Of a DNA stretch of 64,000 bases, positions 8,759 to 17,806 are shown piece by piece (positions within the stretch are counted from its first letter, which is position 1; the number at the start of each line of letters is the position of its first letter). Below the pieces are notes generated by a model, which was not told the DNA's origin, ran no database searches, and saw only the letters and a program-made list of their open reading frames with translations. Position numbers and translations under genes: made by a program. This DNA comes from Wenyingzhuangia heitensis (GTDB lineage Bacteria > Bacteroidota > Bacteroidia > Flavobacteriales > Flavobacteriaceae), in NCBI RefSeq assembly GCF_011762155.1, contig NZ_JAASQL010000002.1:124001-188000 (forward strand). The letters run 5' to 3'.

Positions 8759-9319
8759 TTAATTTTTATCATTTTCATCCCAGCTTTTTTTGGCTCTTAG
8801 TTTTTTATAAACCTTAACCATAAGCATTAATATTACAGAAACAAGCAAGATTCCAATTACTCCCCAAACCCAAGTAATTGCATTTTTTAGAACCACTAAA
8901 AAGACCACAGCAAATAATATAATAGTAGCTACTTCATTCCACAAGCGCAATTGCATAGTAGAGTATTTGCAAACATTATTTTGTAATTGTTTAAAAATTT
9001 TATGACATAAAATTTGATAAATAAACAAAGCAGCTACAAAAGCTAGTTTTACCCACATCCAACTTTGGGTTAAAAAACCAGGAGAGAGATATAATAAGTA
9101 ACCAGCTGTTAAAGCAGTAATAATAGCAGAAGGCCATGTAATAATATACCAAAGCCTTTTTTCCATTAACTTATATTGTTGCTGTAAAATATATCTAGCA
9201 GTTTCTTCTTTGTCTTCTGCCTCTTTATGGTAGATAAATAGTCTAACCATATAAAACAACCCAGCAAACCAAGTAACTACAAAAATAATGTGTAGCGATT
9301 TTATGTATAAATATTCCAT
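8759..9319 (-). CDS. hemJ: Protoporphyrinogen IX oxidase, HemJ type
   Basis: 186 residues from the ATG at 9319; the longer open frame would run into hemH, and this ATG lies one base after the hemH stop. The start EYLYIKSLHIIFVVTWFAGL followed by FYMVRLFIYHKEA is the HemJ (UPF0093) signature, with the conserved His at about residue 9. Four or five transmembrane segments are visible. HemJ oxidises protoporphyrinogen IX to protoporphyrin IX at the inner membrane, the step just before HemH. Position next to ferrochelatase supports this over a CopD-like role. Confidence 0.9.
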   Translation of the reverse strand: MEYLYIKSLHIIFVVTWFAGLFYMVRLFIYHKEAEDKEETARYILQQQYKLMEKRLWYIITWPSAIITALTAGYLLYLSPGFLTQSWMWVKLAFVAALFIYQILCHKIFKQLQNNVCKYSTMQLRLWNEVATIILFAVVFLVVLKNAITWVWGVIGILLVSVILMLMVKVYKKLRAKKSWDENDKN

Positions 9320-9320
9320 A

Positions 9321-10337
9321 TTATTTATGTAACCAATTAGTAATCCAGTTGCTAACCACATTTACCCAGTCATCTCTATCGTTTAAACAGGGAATGGTTT
9401 TAAAAACTTTACCTGTGTTTTCTTCAAATTCTTCTTTAGCTTCCATTCCAATTTCTTCAATAGTTTCTAAACAATCGGCAACAAAAGCAGGAGTAACAAC
9501 GGCTAGTTTTTTAATTCCGTTTTGTGCTCTATCGTTAATAGTGGTATCTGTATAAGGTTGTAACCAAGGATCTTTTCCTAGTCTAGATTGAAAAGAGGTG
9601 CTATAAAAACCAGGTTGTAAACCAAGTTTGTTAACCACTTGTTTTGTGGTTTCATAACATTGGTGCCTGTAACAAAAAGCATGTGCTTCGGATGTGGTGT
9701 TGCAACACTCACCGTTTAAACTACAATGATTTCCTGTAACATCAGAATTTTTAATATGTCTTTCTGGTACTCCGTGGTATGAAAATAACAGGTGATCAAA
9801 TTCTTCTTTTTTTAATTCTTCCTGAATACTTTTAGAAAGTACATCAATATATTCTGGCTGATTGTAAAAAGCAGGTAAGTCTGTTAGTTTTATATTAGGA
9901 AACTTGTCTTTAATAATTTGTTTTGCCAACACAACAATAGTTTCTGTTGTTGCCATAGCAAACTGAGGATACAAAGGAATGATTAAAATATCATCAACTC
10001 CTTGATTGACCAATTCTGTAATCCCTGTTTCAATAGAAGGGGTTCCGTATCTCATTGCTAAAGCTACAGGAGCTTCTACATTGGCTTTTACTTTTTTTGT
10101 GAATTTTTTAGAAATTACAATTAAAGGAGAACCTTCGTTTGTCCAAACTTTACTATAAGCTTTGGCAGATTGTTTAGGTCTAGTGTTTAGTATAATTCCC
10201 TTTACTAATAAGCATCTCGTAATATAAGGAACGTCTATTACACGACTGTCCATTAAAAATTCATCTAAATAGTTGCGAACATCTTTTACTGATGTGCTGT
10301 TTGGTGATCCTAAGTTTACTAATAATATTCCTTTCAT
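9321..10337 (-). CDS. hemH: Ferrochelatase
   Basis: 338 residues, normal length. KGILLVNLGSPNS at the N-terminus, FLMDSRVID, RYGTPSIE, IPLYPQFAMATTET, the catalytic-His block LFSYHGVPERHI, and TSFQSRLGKDPWLQPYTD are all classic ferrochelatase motifs; the C-terminal PAFVADCLETIEEI carries the conserved acidic residues. It inserts Fe2+ into protoporphyrin IX. Cys-rich NHCSLNGECC sits at the usual place for members with extra cysteines, but an Fe-S cluster is not proven. It is operonic with hemJ (1-base gap) downstream and the TrmH-like gene upstream (11-base gap). Confidence 0.97.
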   Translation of the reverse strand: MKGILLVNLGSPNSTSVKDVRNYLDEFLMDSRVIDVPYITRCLLVKGIILNTRPKQSAKAYSKVWTNEGSPLIVISKKFTKKVKANVEAPVALAMRYGTPSIETGITELVNQGVDDILIIPLYPQFAMATTETIVVLAKQIIKDKFPNIKLTDLPAFYNQPEYIDVLSKSIQEELKKEEFDHLLFSYHGVPERHIKNSDVTGNHCSLNGECCNTTSEAHAFCYRHQCYETTKQVVNKLGLQPGFYSTSFQSRLGKDPWLQPYTDTTINDRAQNGIKKLAVVTPAFVADCLETIEEIGMEAKEEFEENTGKVFKTIPCLNDRDDWVNVVSNWITNWLHK

Positions 10338-10348
10338 GTTAATAGGAC

Positions 10349-10861
10349 TTATTTGTTGTTTAATTGTTTGGTTATTTCGTACAAGCTAACACTTAGACTA
10401 TTCACAACATTCATAGATGAGTTGTTGCCATACATTGGAATATGAACGCTATCATCGCACATTTTTAAGGCTTCTTTATTAATTCCAAATCGTTCTGAAC
10501 CAATTAGCAAAGCTATTTTAGCATGTGTTGTAAAATTATAATCATGTATGTTTTTACTAGTATCGGTAATTTCTAGGGCGATAATTTGATACTCTTCTTC
10601 TTTTAGTTTTGTAAGTAGAGAAATAATATTATCATAACTAAAAATAGTAAGTGTTTTGTCTGTGTTTCTTGCTGTTCTTTGCACCAGTCTGTTACTGGTG
10701 TCTGGAGAGTTACTGTTTAGGTAAAAAGCAGAAACACCAAAAGCCTCGGAAGTTCTCATACTCATTCCTACGTTTTGAGGAGTTCTTAATTCCTCTCCAA
10801 CAACAACTATAGGAAAACTTTTTTGGGTGTTTTTAACTTTAATATGATTTAGTTGTTCCAT
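10349..10861 (-). CDS. SpoU/TrmH-family RNA 2'-O-methyltransferase
   Basis: 170 residues forming only the SPOUT (trefoil-knot) domain. PIVVVGEELRTPQNVGMSMR holds the family Asn/Arg (motif 1), LLIGSERFGI is motif 2 with the catalytic-region Glu, and HIPMYGNNSSMNVVNSLSVS is motif 3. The substrate is probably a tRNA or rRNA ribose; the specific target cannot be read. The ATG abuts the stop of the AraC-type gene with no gap, implying co-transcription and translational coupling. Confidence 0.9.
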   Translation of the reverse strand: MEQLNHIKVKNTQKSFPIVVVGEELRTPQNVGMSMRTSEAFGVSAFYLNSNSPDTSNRLVQRTARNTDKTLTIFSYDNIISLLTKLKEEEYQIIALEITDTSKNIHDYNFTTHAKIALLIGSERFGINKEALKMCDDSVHIPMYGNNSSMNVVNSLSVSLYEITKQLNNK

Positions 10862-11767
10862 TTACGCATTGTTTTGTTTGGTAAATTGTTTAGGAGTAAT
10901 ACCAAACTTTCTTTTAAAGGCAGCAATAAAATGACTAGAAGTACTATACCCAACTTTGTTCCCTATTTCGTTAACGTTTAGCTTGTTTTCTAATAATAAT
11001 TTTTTTGAAAACTCTAATTTATAGTTTAGTAAAAAAGTAAAAACAGGAGTACCATAAACTTCTTTAAAACCCTGTTTCAATTTTTTAATATTTAATCCTA
11101 CCATTTTAGCTAACTCATCTAAAGAAGGAGGATCAGCCATATTTTCTATAACAATATCTTTGGCTTTTTTTAACTGTGCCATGGTATCTTCGTTAGAAAT
11201 AAACGGACAATTATCACTACTGTTATCTTCTGTATTGCTAAAATATAAGCTAAACAATTCATAAGCTTTGGCTTTTAAAAACAAATTGTTTAGAGGAGAA
11301 TTGTCTGGTTTTTTAGATATTTGGTGTAGGACCACTTGCTGAGCAGGAGTAGTTGCTTTGGTTTCTATAATAGGTTTTCCTATTACAAAATTGTCAAAAT
11401 TTAATAAGTAGTTTTCTTCGGTAGTAAATAACGAATGAAAATACTGTACGGGTATAAGCATGGCTATTATTTCTGAATCTGGAGCTAGGTTAAACAAAAT
11501 ATTAGTTTCCTCTTCGTTAAAATAAACCATTCCAGATTCGTTATTTTTTAATTCAATAGCACAATGTTCCATATTAAATGCAACTGTTGATGTTTCTTTT
11601 AAATTAAAAAATAATTGAATGTAATTGTGTTTGGTTTTAAATATAGGGTGTTGATTATCAGTAGTGTTGTTGCTTAATGTTAATAACGAAAATAGATTGT
11701 TTTCATCAATAAGTATAGGAGTACTTCTATCGATGTTTTGATATTTTTTTGGGTTGAAAAGTTGCAT
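10862..11767 (-). CDS. AraC-family transcriptional regulator, divergent from the hem operon
   Basis: 301 residues from the ATG at 11767. A longer frame starts at a TTG at 11791, but that sits next to the predicted transcription start. The last 100 residues form a double helix-turn-helix: PPSLDELAKMVGLNIKKLKQ, FKEVYGTPVFTFLLNYKL, then VNEIGNKVGYSTSSHFIAAF and KRKFGITPKQF. The N-terminal 190 residues do not resemble a known sensor domain I can name. It is first in an operon with trmH-like, hemH and hemJ and faces hemA, so control of haem synthesis is a reasonable inference. Ligand unknown. Confidence 0.88.
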   Translation of the reverse strand: MQLFNPKKYQNIDRSTPILIDENNLFSLLTLSNNTTDNQHPIFKTKHNYIQLFFNLKETSTVAFNMEHCAIELKNNESGMVYFNEEETNILFNLAPDSEIIAMLIPVQYFHSLFTTEENYLLNFDNFVIGKPIIETKATTPAQQVVLHQISKKPDNSPLNNLFLKAKAYELFSLYFSNTEDNSSDNCPFISNEDTMAQLKKAKDIVIENMADPPSLDELAKMVGLNIKKLKQGFKEVYGTPVFTFLLNYKLEFSKKLLLENKLNVNEIGNKVGYSTSSHFIAAFKRKFGITPKQFTKQNNA

Positions 11768-11799
11768 TTTTTTATCGCTATTTTTTATCAATACTCTTA

Positions 11800-11807
11800 C
11801 AAAATTA
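11800..11807 (-). promoter_or_regulatory. -7 box (TAATTTTG) for the AraC-type gene operon
   Basis: The minus strand reads TAATTTTG, a full match to TAnnTTTG, 33 bases upstream of the ATG at 11767. The -33 TTG is replaced by a T-rich stretch. The box helps place the start at 11767 rather than at the TTG at 11791. Confidence 0.5.
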
Positions 11808-12005
11808 CATTAAAAAGGTAAAAAAACTAGGTTTGGTATGTTTTTTTTAAACCTAGTGATTTAACGATTTATAATATGATTATTGTCATATTTTACTTGA
11901 TTTCCTCTGTGTTTTAACTTATTTGTAATTAATTTAAATTAGGGTAAAAACCTTAGAGGGTTGTTTATAGTCCTTTAATCGATATTATTAAAAAAATATT
12001 GAGAG

Positions 12006-12013
12006 TACTTTTG
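12006..12013 (+). promoter_or_regulatory. -7 box (TACTTTTG) for the hemA operon
   Basis: TACTTTTG matches TAnnTTTG. It lies 24 bases before the ATG at 12038, giving a leader near 20 nt. A TTG in-frame start at 11999 would overlap this box and is therefore unlikely. No TTG occurs at the -33 position, which could mean activator dependence. Confidence 0.5.
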
Positions 12014-12037
12014 CCGATACTTATGGTGTGTGAACAT

Positions 12038-13282
12038 ATGAATAATAAACAAATAGGAACGAAACTCTACAATGTTGGAGTGAGTTATAAAAAGGCAGAT
12101 GTGGAAACACGTAGTGCCTTTAGCTTGTCAAAACAAAAACAAATTACCTTACTTAAAGATGCTAGGTCTAAGGGGATTGATGGAGTAATGGTAGTTTCTA
12201 CTTGTAACAGAACAGAAATTACAGGATTTGCAAAACATCCGTTTGAATTGATTAGTTTGCTTTGTGAACATTCAAATGGAACAGTAGAAGAGTTTGTAAG
12301 GTTTTCTAACATATTTAAAGGTTCAGAAGCAATTCAACACTTGTTTAATATTGGAACAGGATTAGAAAGTCAAATTTTAGGAGATTACGAAATTGTAGGA
12401 CAATTAAAGCAAGCTTATCAATTAGCTCAAAAATATGGAACCATAAATACCTATTTAGAAAGGTTGATGAATTCTGTATTACAAGCAAGTAAAGATGTTA
12501 AAAATAATACGGAGTTAAGTTCTGGAACAACCTCTGTAGCCTATGCCGCCACACAATATATTATTGACAATGTAGATAACTATAACTCTAAAAGAGTGTT
12601 GGTATATGGTTTGGGAGAAATTGGTAAAAACGCATGTAAAAACTTACTGAAGTATACCCATAATACAAATATTCATTTAATAAACAGAACCCATTCTAAA
12701 GCTTTAGAATTTGCAGATACACATGAAAATGTGGCTATCAATACTTTTGAGAACTTAGAGGTAGAAATAGAAGATGCTGAAATTTTAATAGTATCCACAG
12801 GGGCAGAGTTACCAACCATTACCGCTAAAAATATTAAGAAAGATAAAAGGTTATTGATTTTAGATTTATCGATGCCAGAAAACGTTGCTAAAGAAATAAA
12901 ATCTTTTGACAATGTTACCTTAATTAATGTGGATGAATTGTCTAAAATAACAGACAAAACACTAGAAAGAAGACAAACTGAAATTCCAAAAGCACAAAAA
13001 ATAATCAATAAGCACAAACAAGATTTTGCCTATTGGTTAGACCATAGAAAATTTACTCCAGCAGTAAATGCATTAAAAATATCCCTACAGTCTATTCAAG
13101 AAGATGAAATTAATTTTCATCAAAAAAAGATAGATGGTTTTAATGCAGAACACGCAGAGCAAATCACTTCTAGGATTATTCAAAAAATCACAACACAATT
13201 TGTAAAACATCTTAAAGATGAAAATACATCTGTAGACCAGAGTATAGAAATTGTGAGTAAAATTTTTAACTCTACTTTATAA
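12038..13282 (+). CDS. hemA: Glutamyl-tRNA reductase
   Basis: 414 residues from ATG 12038; an ATG at 12023 is also possible, while upstream TTG 11999 overlaps the -7 box. LYNVGVSYKKADVETR is the normal N-terminus, VSTCNRTEI carries the nucleophile Cys56, EPS-type tRNA/substrate contacts follow in ILGDYEIVGQLKQAY, and the NADPH domain has VYGLGEIGKNACKNL. The C-terminal helices form the dimerisation region. It reduces glutamyl-tRNA(Glu) to glutamate-1-semialdehyde, the first committed step of C5-route tetrapyrrole synthesis. First gene of the rightward hem operon; hemC starts 7 bases after its stop. Confidence 0.96.
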   Translation: MNNKQIGTKLYNVGVSYKKADVETRSAFSLSKQKQITLLKDARSKGIDGVMVVSTCNRTEITGFAKHPFELISLLCEHSNGTVEEFVRFSNIFKGSEAIQHLFNIGTGLESQILGDYEIVGQLKQAYQLAQKYGTINTYLERLMNSVLQASKDVKNNTELSSGTTSVAYAATQYIIDNVDNYNSKRVLVYGLGEIGKNACKNLLKYTHNTNIHLINRTHSKALEFADTHENVAINTFENLEVEIEDAEILIVSTGAELPTITAKNIKKDKRLLILDLSMPENVAKEIKSFDNVTLINVDELSKITDKTLERRQTEIPKAQKIINKHKQDFAYWLDHRKFTPAVNALKISLQSIQEDEINFHQKKIDGFNAEHAEQITSRIIQKITTQFVKHLKDENTSVDQSIEIVSKIFNSTL

Positions 13283-13289
13283 AAACTAC

Positions 13290-14210
13290 ATGAGTAAAAT
13301 CATTAGAATAGGTACAAGAAACAGCGAGTTAGCTTTATGGCAAGCTTACCTAGTCCAAGGTCAATTAGAAAAATTAGATTATCAAACAGAAATTGTAGAA
13401 TTATCTTCGGTAGGTGATGAAATTTTAGACATACCATTACATCAAATTGGGAGTATGGGAGTGTTTACAAAAACACTAGATGTAGCAATGCTACGCGGAC
13501 AAATAGATATTGCCGTTCACTCTCTAAAAGATGTTCCTACACAATTGCCAGAAACAATAGTACAAGCTGCTGTTTTAAAAAGAGCCGATGTACACGATGT
13601 AATTGTTTATAAAGGAACTGAAGAGGAATTAATAGCAGACAATGCAACCATTGCAACAGGAAGCTTACGAAGAACAGCCCAATGGTTACATAAATATCCT
13701 ACACATAATTTAACAGATTTACGAGGAAACGTAAATACTAGATTGCAAAAGTTAGAAGACAATAATTGGAACGGAGCTATTTTTGCCAAAGCAGGTTTAG
13801 AACGTATTAATTTATTACCTAGCAATCATTTGGTATTAGATTGGATGATTCCTGCACCTGCGCAAGGAGCTATTATGATTACGGCTTTAGATTCTCAACC
13901 AGAAGTTTTAGAAGCTTGTGCCCAATTACACCACAAAGAAACTGCTTTGTGTGTAGGTATTGAGCGTGATTTTATGAGTACATTAGAAGGGGGATGTACA
14001 GCTCCTATTGGTGGTTATGCAGAAATAATACAAGACAAAGTTGCATTTAAAGGTTTGTTAAGTGCTATTGATGGAGTAGAACAAAAAGGAGTTTTTAGAA
14101 TAGCCAATATTAAAGATGCTACAGTATTAGGAAAAGAATGTGCTAGAGAAATTTTAGCAAATGGTGGAGATGTTCTAATGAAAGAAATTAAAAAAGTCAT
14201 TAAAAAGTAA
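13290..14210 (+). CDS. hemC: Hydroxymethylbilane synthase (porphobilinogen deaminase)
   Basis: 306 residues. IRIGTRNSELALWQAYLV begins the protein; HSLKDVPTQLP, ATGSLRRTAQW and DLRGNVNTRLQKL are substrate-binding motifs, and LEGGCTAPIGGYA contains the Cys (about residue 236) that carries the dipyrromethane cofactor. It joins four porphobilinogen units into hydroxymethylbilane. It is between hemA and hemD in the operon, although its substrate-producing partner hemB is not in the window. Confidence 0.97.
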   Translation: MSKIIRIGTRNSELALWQAYLVQGQLEKLDYQTEIVELSSVGDEILDIPLHQIGSMGVFTKTLDVAMLRGQIDIAVHSLKDVPTQLPETIVQAAVLKRADVHDVIVYKGTEEELIADNATIATGSLRRTAQWLHKYPTHNLTDLRGNVNTRLQKLEDNNWNGAIFAKAGLERINLLPSNHLVLDWMIPAPAQGAIMITALDSQPEVLEACAQLHHKETALCVGIERDFMSTLEGGCTAPIGGYAEIIQDKVAFKGLLSAIDGVEQKGVFRIANIKDATVLGKECAREILANGGDVLMKEIKKVIKK

Positions 14211-14268
14211 CAATTATCGTTGCCTCTAGTAATTTTTAACGTACGAAAAAATTGTATTGACAAGAAAT

Positions 14269-14940
14269 ATGAAAATTCTATCAACCAAAATACTAACTCC
14301 AAGTCAACGAAATCTATTAAAAGGTTTTGAGATAAAAGAAATTCCAATGATTGATATTTCTTTTGGAAATGGTTTTGTTATTGACGAAATGATAGAAAAT
14401 GCAGTATTTACAAGTGCAAATAGTGTTCGTTCAGTATTTGAAATTCATCAAAATAAAGCCAATTGGTTTACAACAGTGTACTGTGTTGGAACAAAAACAC
14501 AATCTTTGCTAGAAAAATATGGAATAGATGTAACGATAGTAGCAGAAAATGCTGTAGAGTTAGCAAACGTATTGACTCAAAAATTTTTAAAAGAAACTAA
14601 TTTATTAAAACAAATAAGTTGGTTTTGTGGAAATTTAAAAAATGATGATTTGCCTAATATAATGGCAGAAAACGGAGTTTTAGTAACAGAGTATACAGTA
14701 TACAATACCACGCTAATTCCTAAAAAAATAGAAGAGACTTTTGATGCTATTTTGTTTTATAGCCCATCAGGTATAAAAAGTTATATAAAGGCTAACAAAA
14801 TAAATGTAACTCCTGTAATTTGCATTGGAGCTACTACAGCAACAGAAGCTGTTGAATATTTTGAGAACGTTTACATCTCAGATACTCAAAATGTAGAAGG
14901 AGTTTTAGAAAAAGTGCAAGAAATAATAGAAGATAAATAG
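14269..14940 (+). CDS. hemD: Uroporphyrinogen-III synthase
   Basis: 223 residues from ATG 14269; a longer frame begins at a TTG 12 bases earlier but the ATG is preferred. HemD is poorly conserved; the assignment rests on length, the two-lobed pattern with VFTSANSVRSVFE in the first half and ILFYSPSGIKSYIKANK then CIGATTATEA in the second, and position between hemC and hemL. It closes and inverts ring D of hydroxymethylbilane. The 58-base gap after hemC is the widest in the first part of the operon but shows no terminator. Confidence 0.9.
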   Translation: MKILSTKILTPSQRNLLKGFEIKEIPMIDISFGNGFVIDEMIENAVFTSANSVRSVFEIHQNKANWFTTVYCVGTKTQSLLEKYGIDVTIVAENAVELANVLTQKFLKETNLLKQISWFCGNLKNDDLPNIMAENGVLVTEYTVYNTTLIPKKIEETFDAILFYSPSGIKSYIKANKINVTPVICIGATTATEAVEYFENVYISDTQNVEGVLEKVQEIIEDK

Positions 14941-14956
14941 ATCAATAAAAAGTATT

Positions 14957-16246
14957 ATGGAATTTAAAAATTCAGAAATTTTATACAAAAAAGGATGTGA
15001 AAACCTAGTAGGAGCAGTGAACTCTCCAGTAAGAGCCTTTGCATCTGTAGGTGGAAATCCATTGTTTATTGATAAAGCCAAAGGTGCTTATATTAAAGAT
15101 GTAGATGGTAACAAGTATATTGATCTAGTTCTATCTTATGGTCCTATGATTTTGGGGCACAGAAATAAAAAAGTAGAAAAAGCAGTAACTAGAGCTTTAA
15201 AAAAAGGATATTCTTTTGGAGCTTCAACAAATGCAGAAATTAAATTAGCAAAAATAGTTTGTGATGCTTTTCCGGGAATGGATAAAGTTCGTTTTGTAAA
15301 TTCTGGTACCGAAGCCGTGTTGAGTGCTATTCGATTGGCAAGGGCACATACCGGTTTTGATAAAATTGTAAAATTTTCGGGTTGTTATCACGGGCATATG
15401 GATGCTATGTTAGTTGCAGCAGGTTCTGGTTTAGCTACCTTAAGTTTACCAGGGTCTAAAGGAGTTCCGTCACAAGCAGTAGAAAATACTTTAATTTCTG
15501 AATACAACAATCTAGAAAGTGTAAAAGCTCATTTAGATAAATACAACGATGTTGCTGCTGTTATTTTAGAACCTGTAACAGGTAATATGGGAGTGGTACA
15601 ACCCAGTGATGATTTTATCAAAGGATTAAGAAAATTAACCAAAGAAAGAGGAGTGTTGTTAATTTGTGATGAAGTAATGACTGGTTTTCGTTCTCAATTT
15701 GGGGGAGCACAAGAGTTAGTAGGAATCCAAGCAGATATTACTTGTTTAGGAAAAGTAATAGGAGGTGGTTTTCCGGTAGGAGCCTATGGAGCTTCTAACA
15801 AAATTATGGAAAATGTAGCTCCGCTAGGAGGTATGTACCAAGCAGGAACATTGTCTGGAAACCCAATAGCAATGGCTGCGGGTATTGCTACATTAACCGA
15901 ATTAGAGAAACAAAACCCATATAAAAAGTTTGATTTAGTAGCTGAGAAAATTGAAGAATTTTTATTGTCATCAGCAAAAAAATATGGGGTAGATTTAACA
16001 GTTAACAGATTTGGATCTATGATCAATCCGTTTTTTGCAAGTAATGAAATCAAAAACTTTGCGGATGCACAAAAGTCGGATACTAAAAAGTTTGCTAAAT
16101 TCTTTTGGGCAATGATTGAAAATGGTGTGTTTTTACCACCTTCACAATTTGAAGCATGGTTTTTATCCTCTTCTTTAACCATTAGAGAATTAAAAAAATT
16201 AGAAAAAGCTATTGATGCTTCTATGCAAGTTGTAGGTAGCTTATAA
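14957..16246 (+). CDS. hemL: Glutamate-1-semialdehyde 2,1-aminomutase
   Basis: 429 residues, a class III aminotransferase of normal length. GAVNSPVRAFASVGG is the GSAM-specific N-terminus, FVNSGTEAVLSAIRLAR binds PLP phosphate, CYHGHMDAML follows, ICDEVMTGFR holds the PLP-ring Asp, and CLGKVIGGGFPVGAYG contains the Schiff-base Lys266. It converts glutamate-1-semialdehyde to 5-aminolevulinate, directly after HemA in the pathway. It lies 16 bases after hemD. The next 464 bases hold a broken gene before the operon resumes with hemE. Confidence 0.97.
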   Translation: MEFKNSEILYKKGCENLVGAVNSPVRAFASVGGNPLFIDKAKGAYIKDVDGNKYIDLVLSYGPMILGHRNKKVEKAVTRALKKGYSFGASTNAEIKLAKIVCDAFPGMDKVRFVNSGTEAVLSAIRLARAHTGFDKIVKFSGCYHGHMDAMLVAAGSGLATLSLPGSKGVPSQAVENTLISEYNNLESVKAHLDKYNDVAAVILEPVTGNMGVVQPSDDFIKGLRKLTKERGVLLICDEVMTGFRSQFGGAQELVGIQADITCLGKVIGGGFPVGAYGASNKIMENVAPLGGMYQAGTLSGNPIAMAAGIATLTELEKQNPYKKFDLVAEKIEEFLLSSAKKYGVDLTVNRFGSMINPFFASNEIKNFADAQKSDTKKFAKFFWAMIENGVFLPPSQFEAWFLSSSLTIRELKKLEKAIDASMQVVGSL

Positions 16247-16306
16247 AGTAAAAAGTCTTTAGGTAAAAGGTATAAAAATCTGTATTAAAAGATAGAAATT
16301 GAATAA

Positions 16307-16658
16307 ATGCATAATTTTAGAGAATTAAATATTTGGAAAGTTTCAAAATACTTTTGTATAGAAGTGTATACTATTACAAAATTATTCCCAAAGTCTGAAA
16401 TATATGGATTGACTAGTCAATTGAACAGAGCAGAGGTTTCTATACCCTCTAATATTGCAGAAGGATGTGGTTTAAGAAACGAATAAAGATTTAGCTAGAT
16501 TCATAACAATTGCTGTAGGTTCTGCTTACAAAATTGAAACACAATTAATTATTGCTTTTGAATTAAAGTATATTAAAGAAGAAGAATTTGAAAAACTGTT
16601 GAGTAAGACAAAACAGATTCAAAAAATGTTATATAATTTTAGAAGAACATTAAAATAA
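16307..16658 (+). pseudogene. Frameshifted four-helix-bundle protein gene (S23/IVP family)
   Basis: The first frame (16307-16486) reads MHNFRELNIWKVSKYFC, then YGLTSQLNRAEVSIPSNIAE and GCGLRNE, then a stop. The rest continues in the +1-shifted frame from 16482 (NKDLARFITIAVGSAYKIET and QLIIAFELKYIKEEEF) to a stop at 16656-16658. Together they make the roughly 117-residue four-helix-bundle family first known from 23S rRNA intervening sequences and common as stand-alone genes in Bacteroidota. The junction looks like a small indel near 16482 (two bases lost fits best). Function of intact members is unknown. The flanks carry related repeats (see findings). Confidence 0.88.
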
Positions 16659-16710
16659 GAATTGTACATAAAAGTCTTGTTACTTTTTACCTACAATCAT
16701 TTTACCAGAT

Positions 16711-17736
16711 ATGATTAAAAACGACTTATACCTTAGAGCATTAAAAGGAGAATCTGTAGAAAGACCTCCTGTTTGGATGATGAGACAAGCTGGACGTTAT
16801 TTGCCAGAGTTTCAGGAAATAAAAAAGAAATACGATTTTTTTACACGTTGTCAAACTCCAGAATTGGCTGCAGAAATTACAGTACAACCTATCCGTAGAT
16901 ACGGAATGGATGCTGCTATTTTATTTTCGGATATTTTGGTGATTCCGCAAGCGATGAACATAGAGGTGGAAATGAAAAATGGAATTGGACCTTGGTTGCC
17001 AAATCCTATTCGCACCATGCAAGATGTAGAAAAAGTAATCGTTCCAGATATTGATGAAACGTTAGGTTACGTAATGGATGCTATTAAATTGACCAAACAA
17101 ATGTTGAATGATGACATTCCGCTAATTGGATTTGCAGGTTCGCCATGGACAATTTTATGTTATTGTATTCAAGGACAAGGGTCAAAGAATTTTGACAAAG
17201 CAAAAGAGTTTTGTTTTACACAACCTTTAGCAGCTCATGTATTATTACAAAAAATTACAGATACGACTATTGCTTATCTTAAAAAGAAAGTAGAAGCAGG
17301 TGTAAATGCTGTTCAGGTTTTTGATTCTTGGGGAGGAATGTTATCTCCGGTAGATTATCAAGAGTTTTCTTGGCAATACATCAATCAAATTATTGAAGCT
17401 TTAAAAGACGATGCTCCGGTAATTGCTTTTGGAAAAGGATGTTGGTTTGCCCTAGAAGAAATGTCTAAATCTAATGCAGCTGCTTTAGGTGTAGATTGGA
17501 CAATAACTCCAGAGTGGGCACGTAAATTAGCGGGTGATAAAATTACATTACAAGGTAATTTTGATCCTACTCGTTTGTTTTCGCCACCAGCTGAAATTAA
17601 AAAGCAAGTAAAAACAATGATTGATGCTTTTGGAAAAGACAAGTACATTGTAAACTTAGGGCACGGAATTTTACCAAATATTGGATTAGAAAATGCAGGT
17701 GCATTTATAGATGCAGTTAAGGAATATGGGAATTAG
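16711..17736 (+). CDS. hemE: Uroporphyrinogen decarboxylase
   Basis: 341 residues. [19 protein letters not shown] is the signature N-terminal arginine-rich substrate loop; [14 protein letters not shown] contains the catalytic Asp, [12 protein letters not shown] follows, [11 protein letters not shown] lines the pocket, and [10 protein letters not shown] closes the C-terminus. It removes four acetate carboxyls to give coproporphyrinogen III. The gene sits downstream of the broken four-helix-bundle insertion, which may separate it from hemL transcriptionally, and 70 bases upstream of hemF with a repeat hairpin between. Confidence 0.98.
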   Translation: MIKNDLYLRALKGESVERPPVWMMRQAGRYLPEFQEIKKKYDFFTRCQTPELAAEITVQPIRRYGMDAAILFSDILVIPQAMNIEVEMKNGIGPWLPNPIRTMQDVEKVIVPDIDETLGYVMDAIKLTKQMLNDDIPLIGFAGSPWTILCYCIQGQGSKNFDKAKEFCFTQPLAAHVLLQKITDTTIAYLKKKVEAGVNAVQVFDSWGGMLSPVDYQEFSWQYINQIIEALKDDAPVIAFGKGCWFALEEMSKSNAAALGVDWTITPEWARKLAGDKITLQGNFDPTRLFSPPAEIKKQVKTMIDAFGKDKYIVNLGHGILPNIGLENAGAFIDAVKEYGN

Positions 17737-17738
17737 TA

Positions 17739-17800
17739 GTTAGTACTAAGTACAGAATATTAAGTTTTAATTCTGTACTATATACTTTGTACTTAATACT
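17739..17800. repeat. Inverted/direct AGTACTAAGTAC-type repeat element between hemE and hemF
   Basis: TAGTACTAAGTACAGAAT at 17741-17758 is followed by a short AT spacer, ATTCTGTACTA, and then the inverse of TAGTATTAAGTACAAAGT. The core GTACAGAATATTAA / TTAATTCTGTAC can form a hairpin. It fills most of the 70-base hemE-hemF gap. A shortened relative lies at 27857-27883. Either mobile-element debris or a small processed repeat; not a terminator, since no T-run follows. Confidence 0.7.
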
Positions 17801-17806
17801 AGATAG

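Noticed and set aside
9320-9361. Longer hemJ start at 9361
   Set aside because: It would overlap hemH and add a 14-residue extension absent from HemJ proteins; ATG 9319 follows the hemH stop by one base.
11999-12037. Upstream TTG extension of hemA
   Set aside because: It overlaps the -7 box TACTTTTG at 12006-12013, so it would not be fully transcribed.
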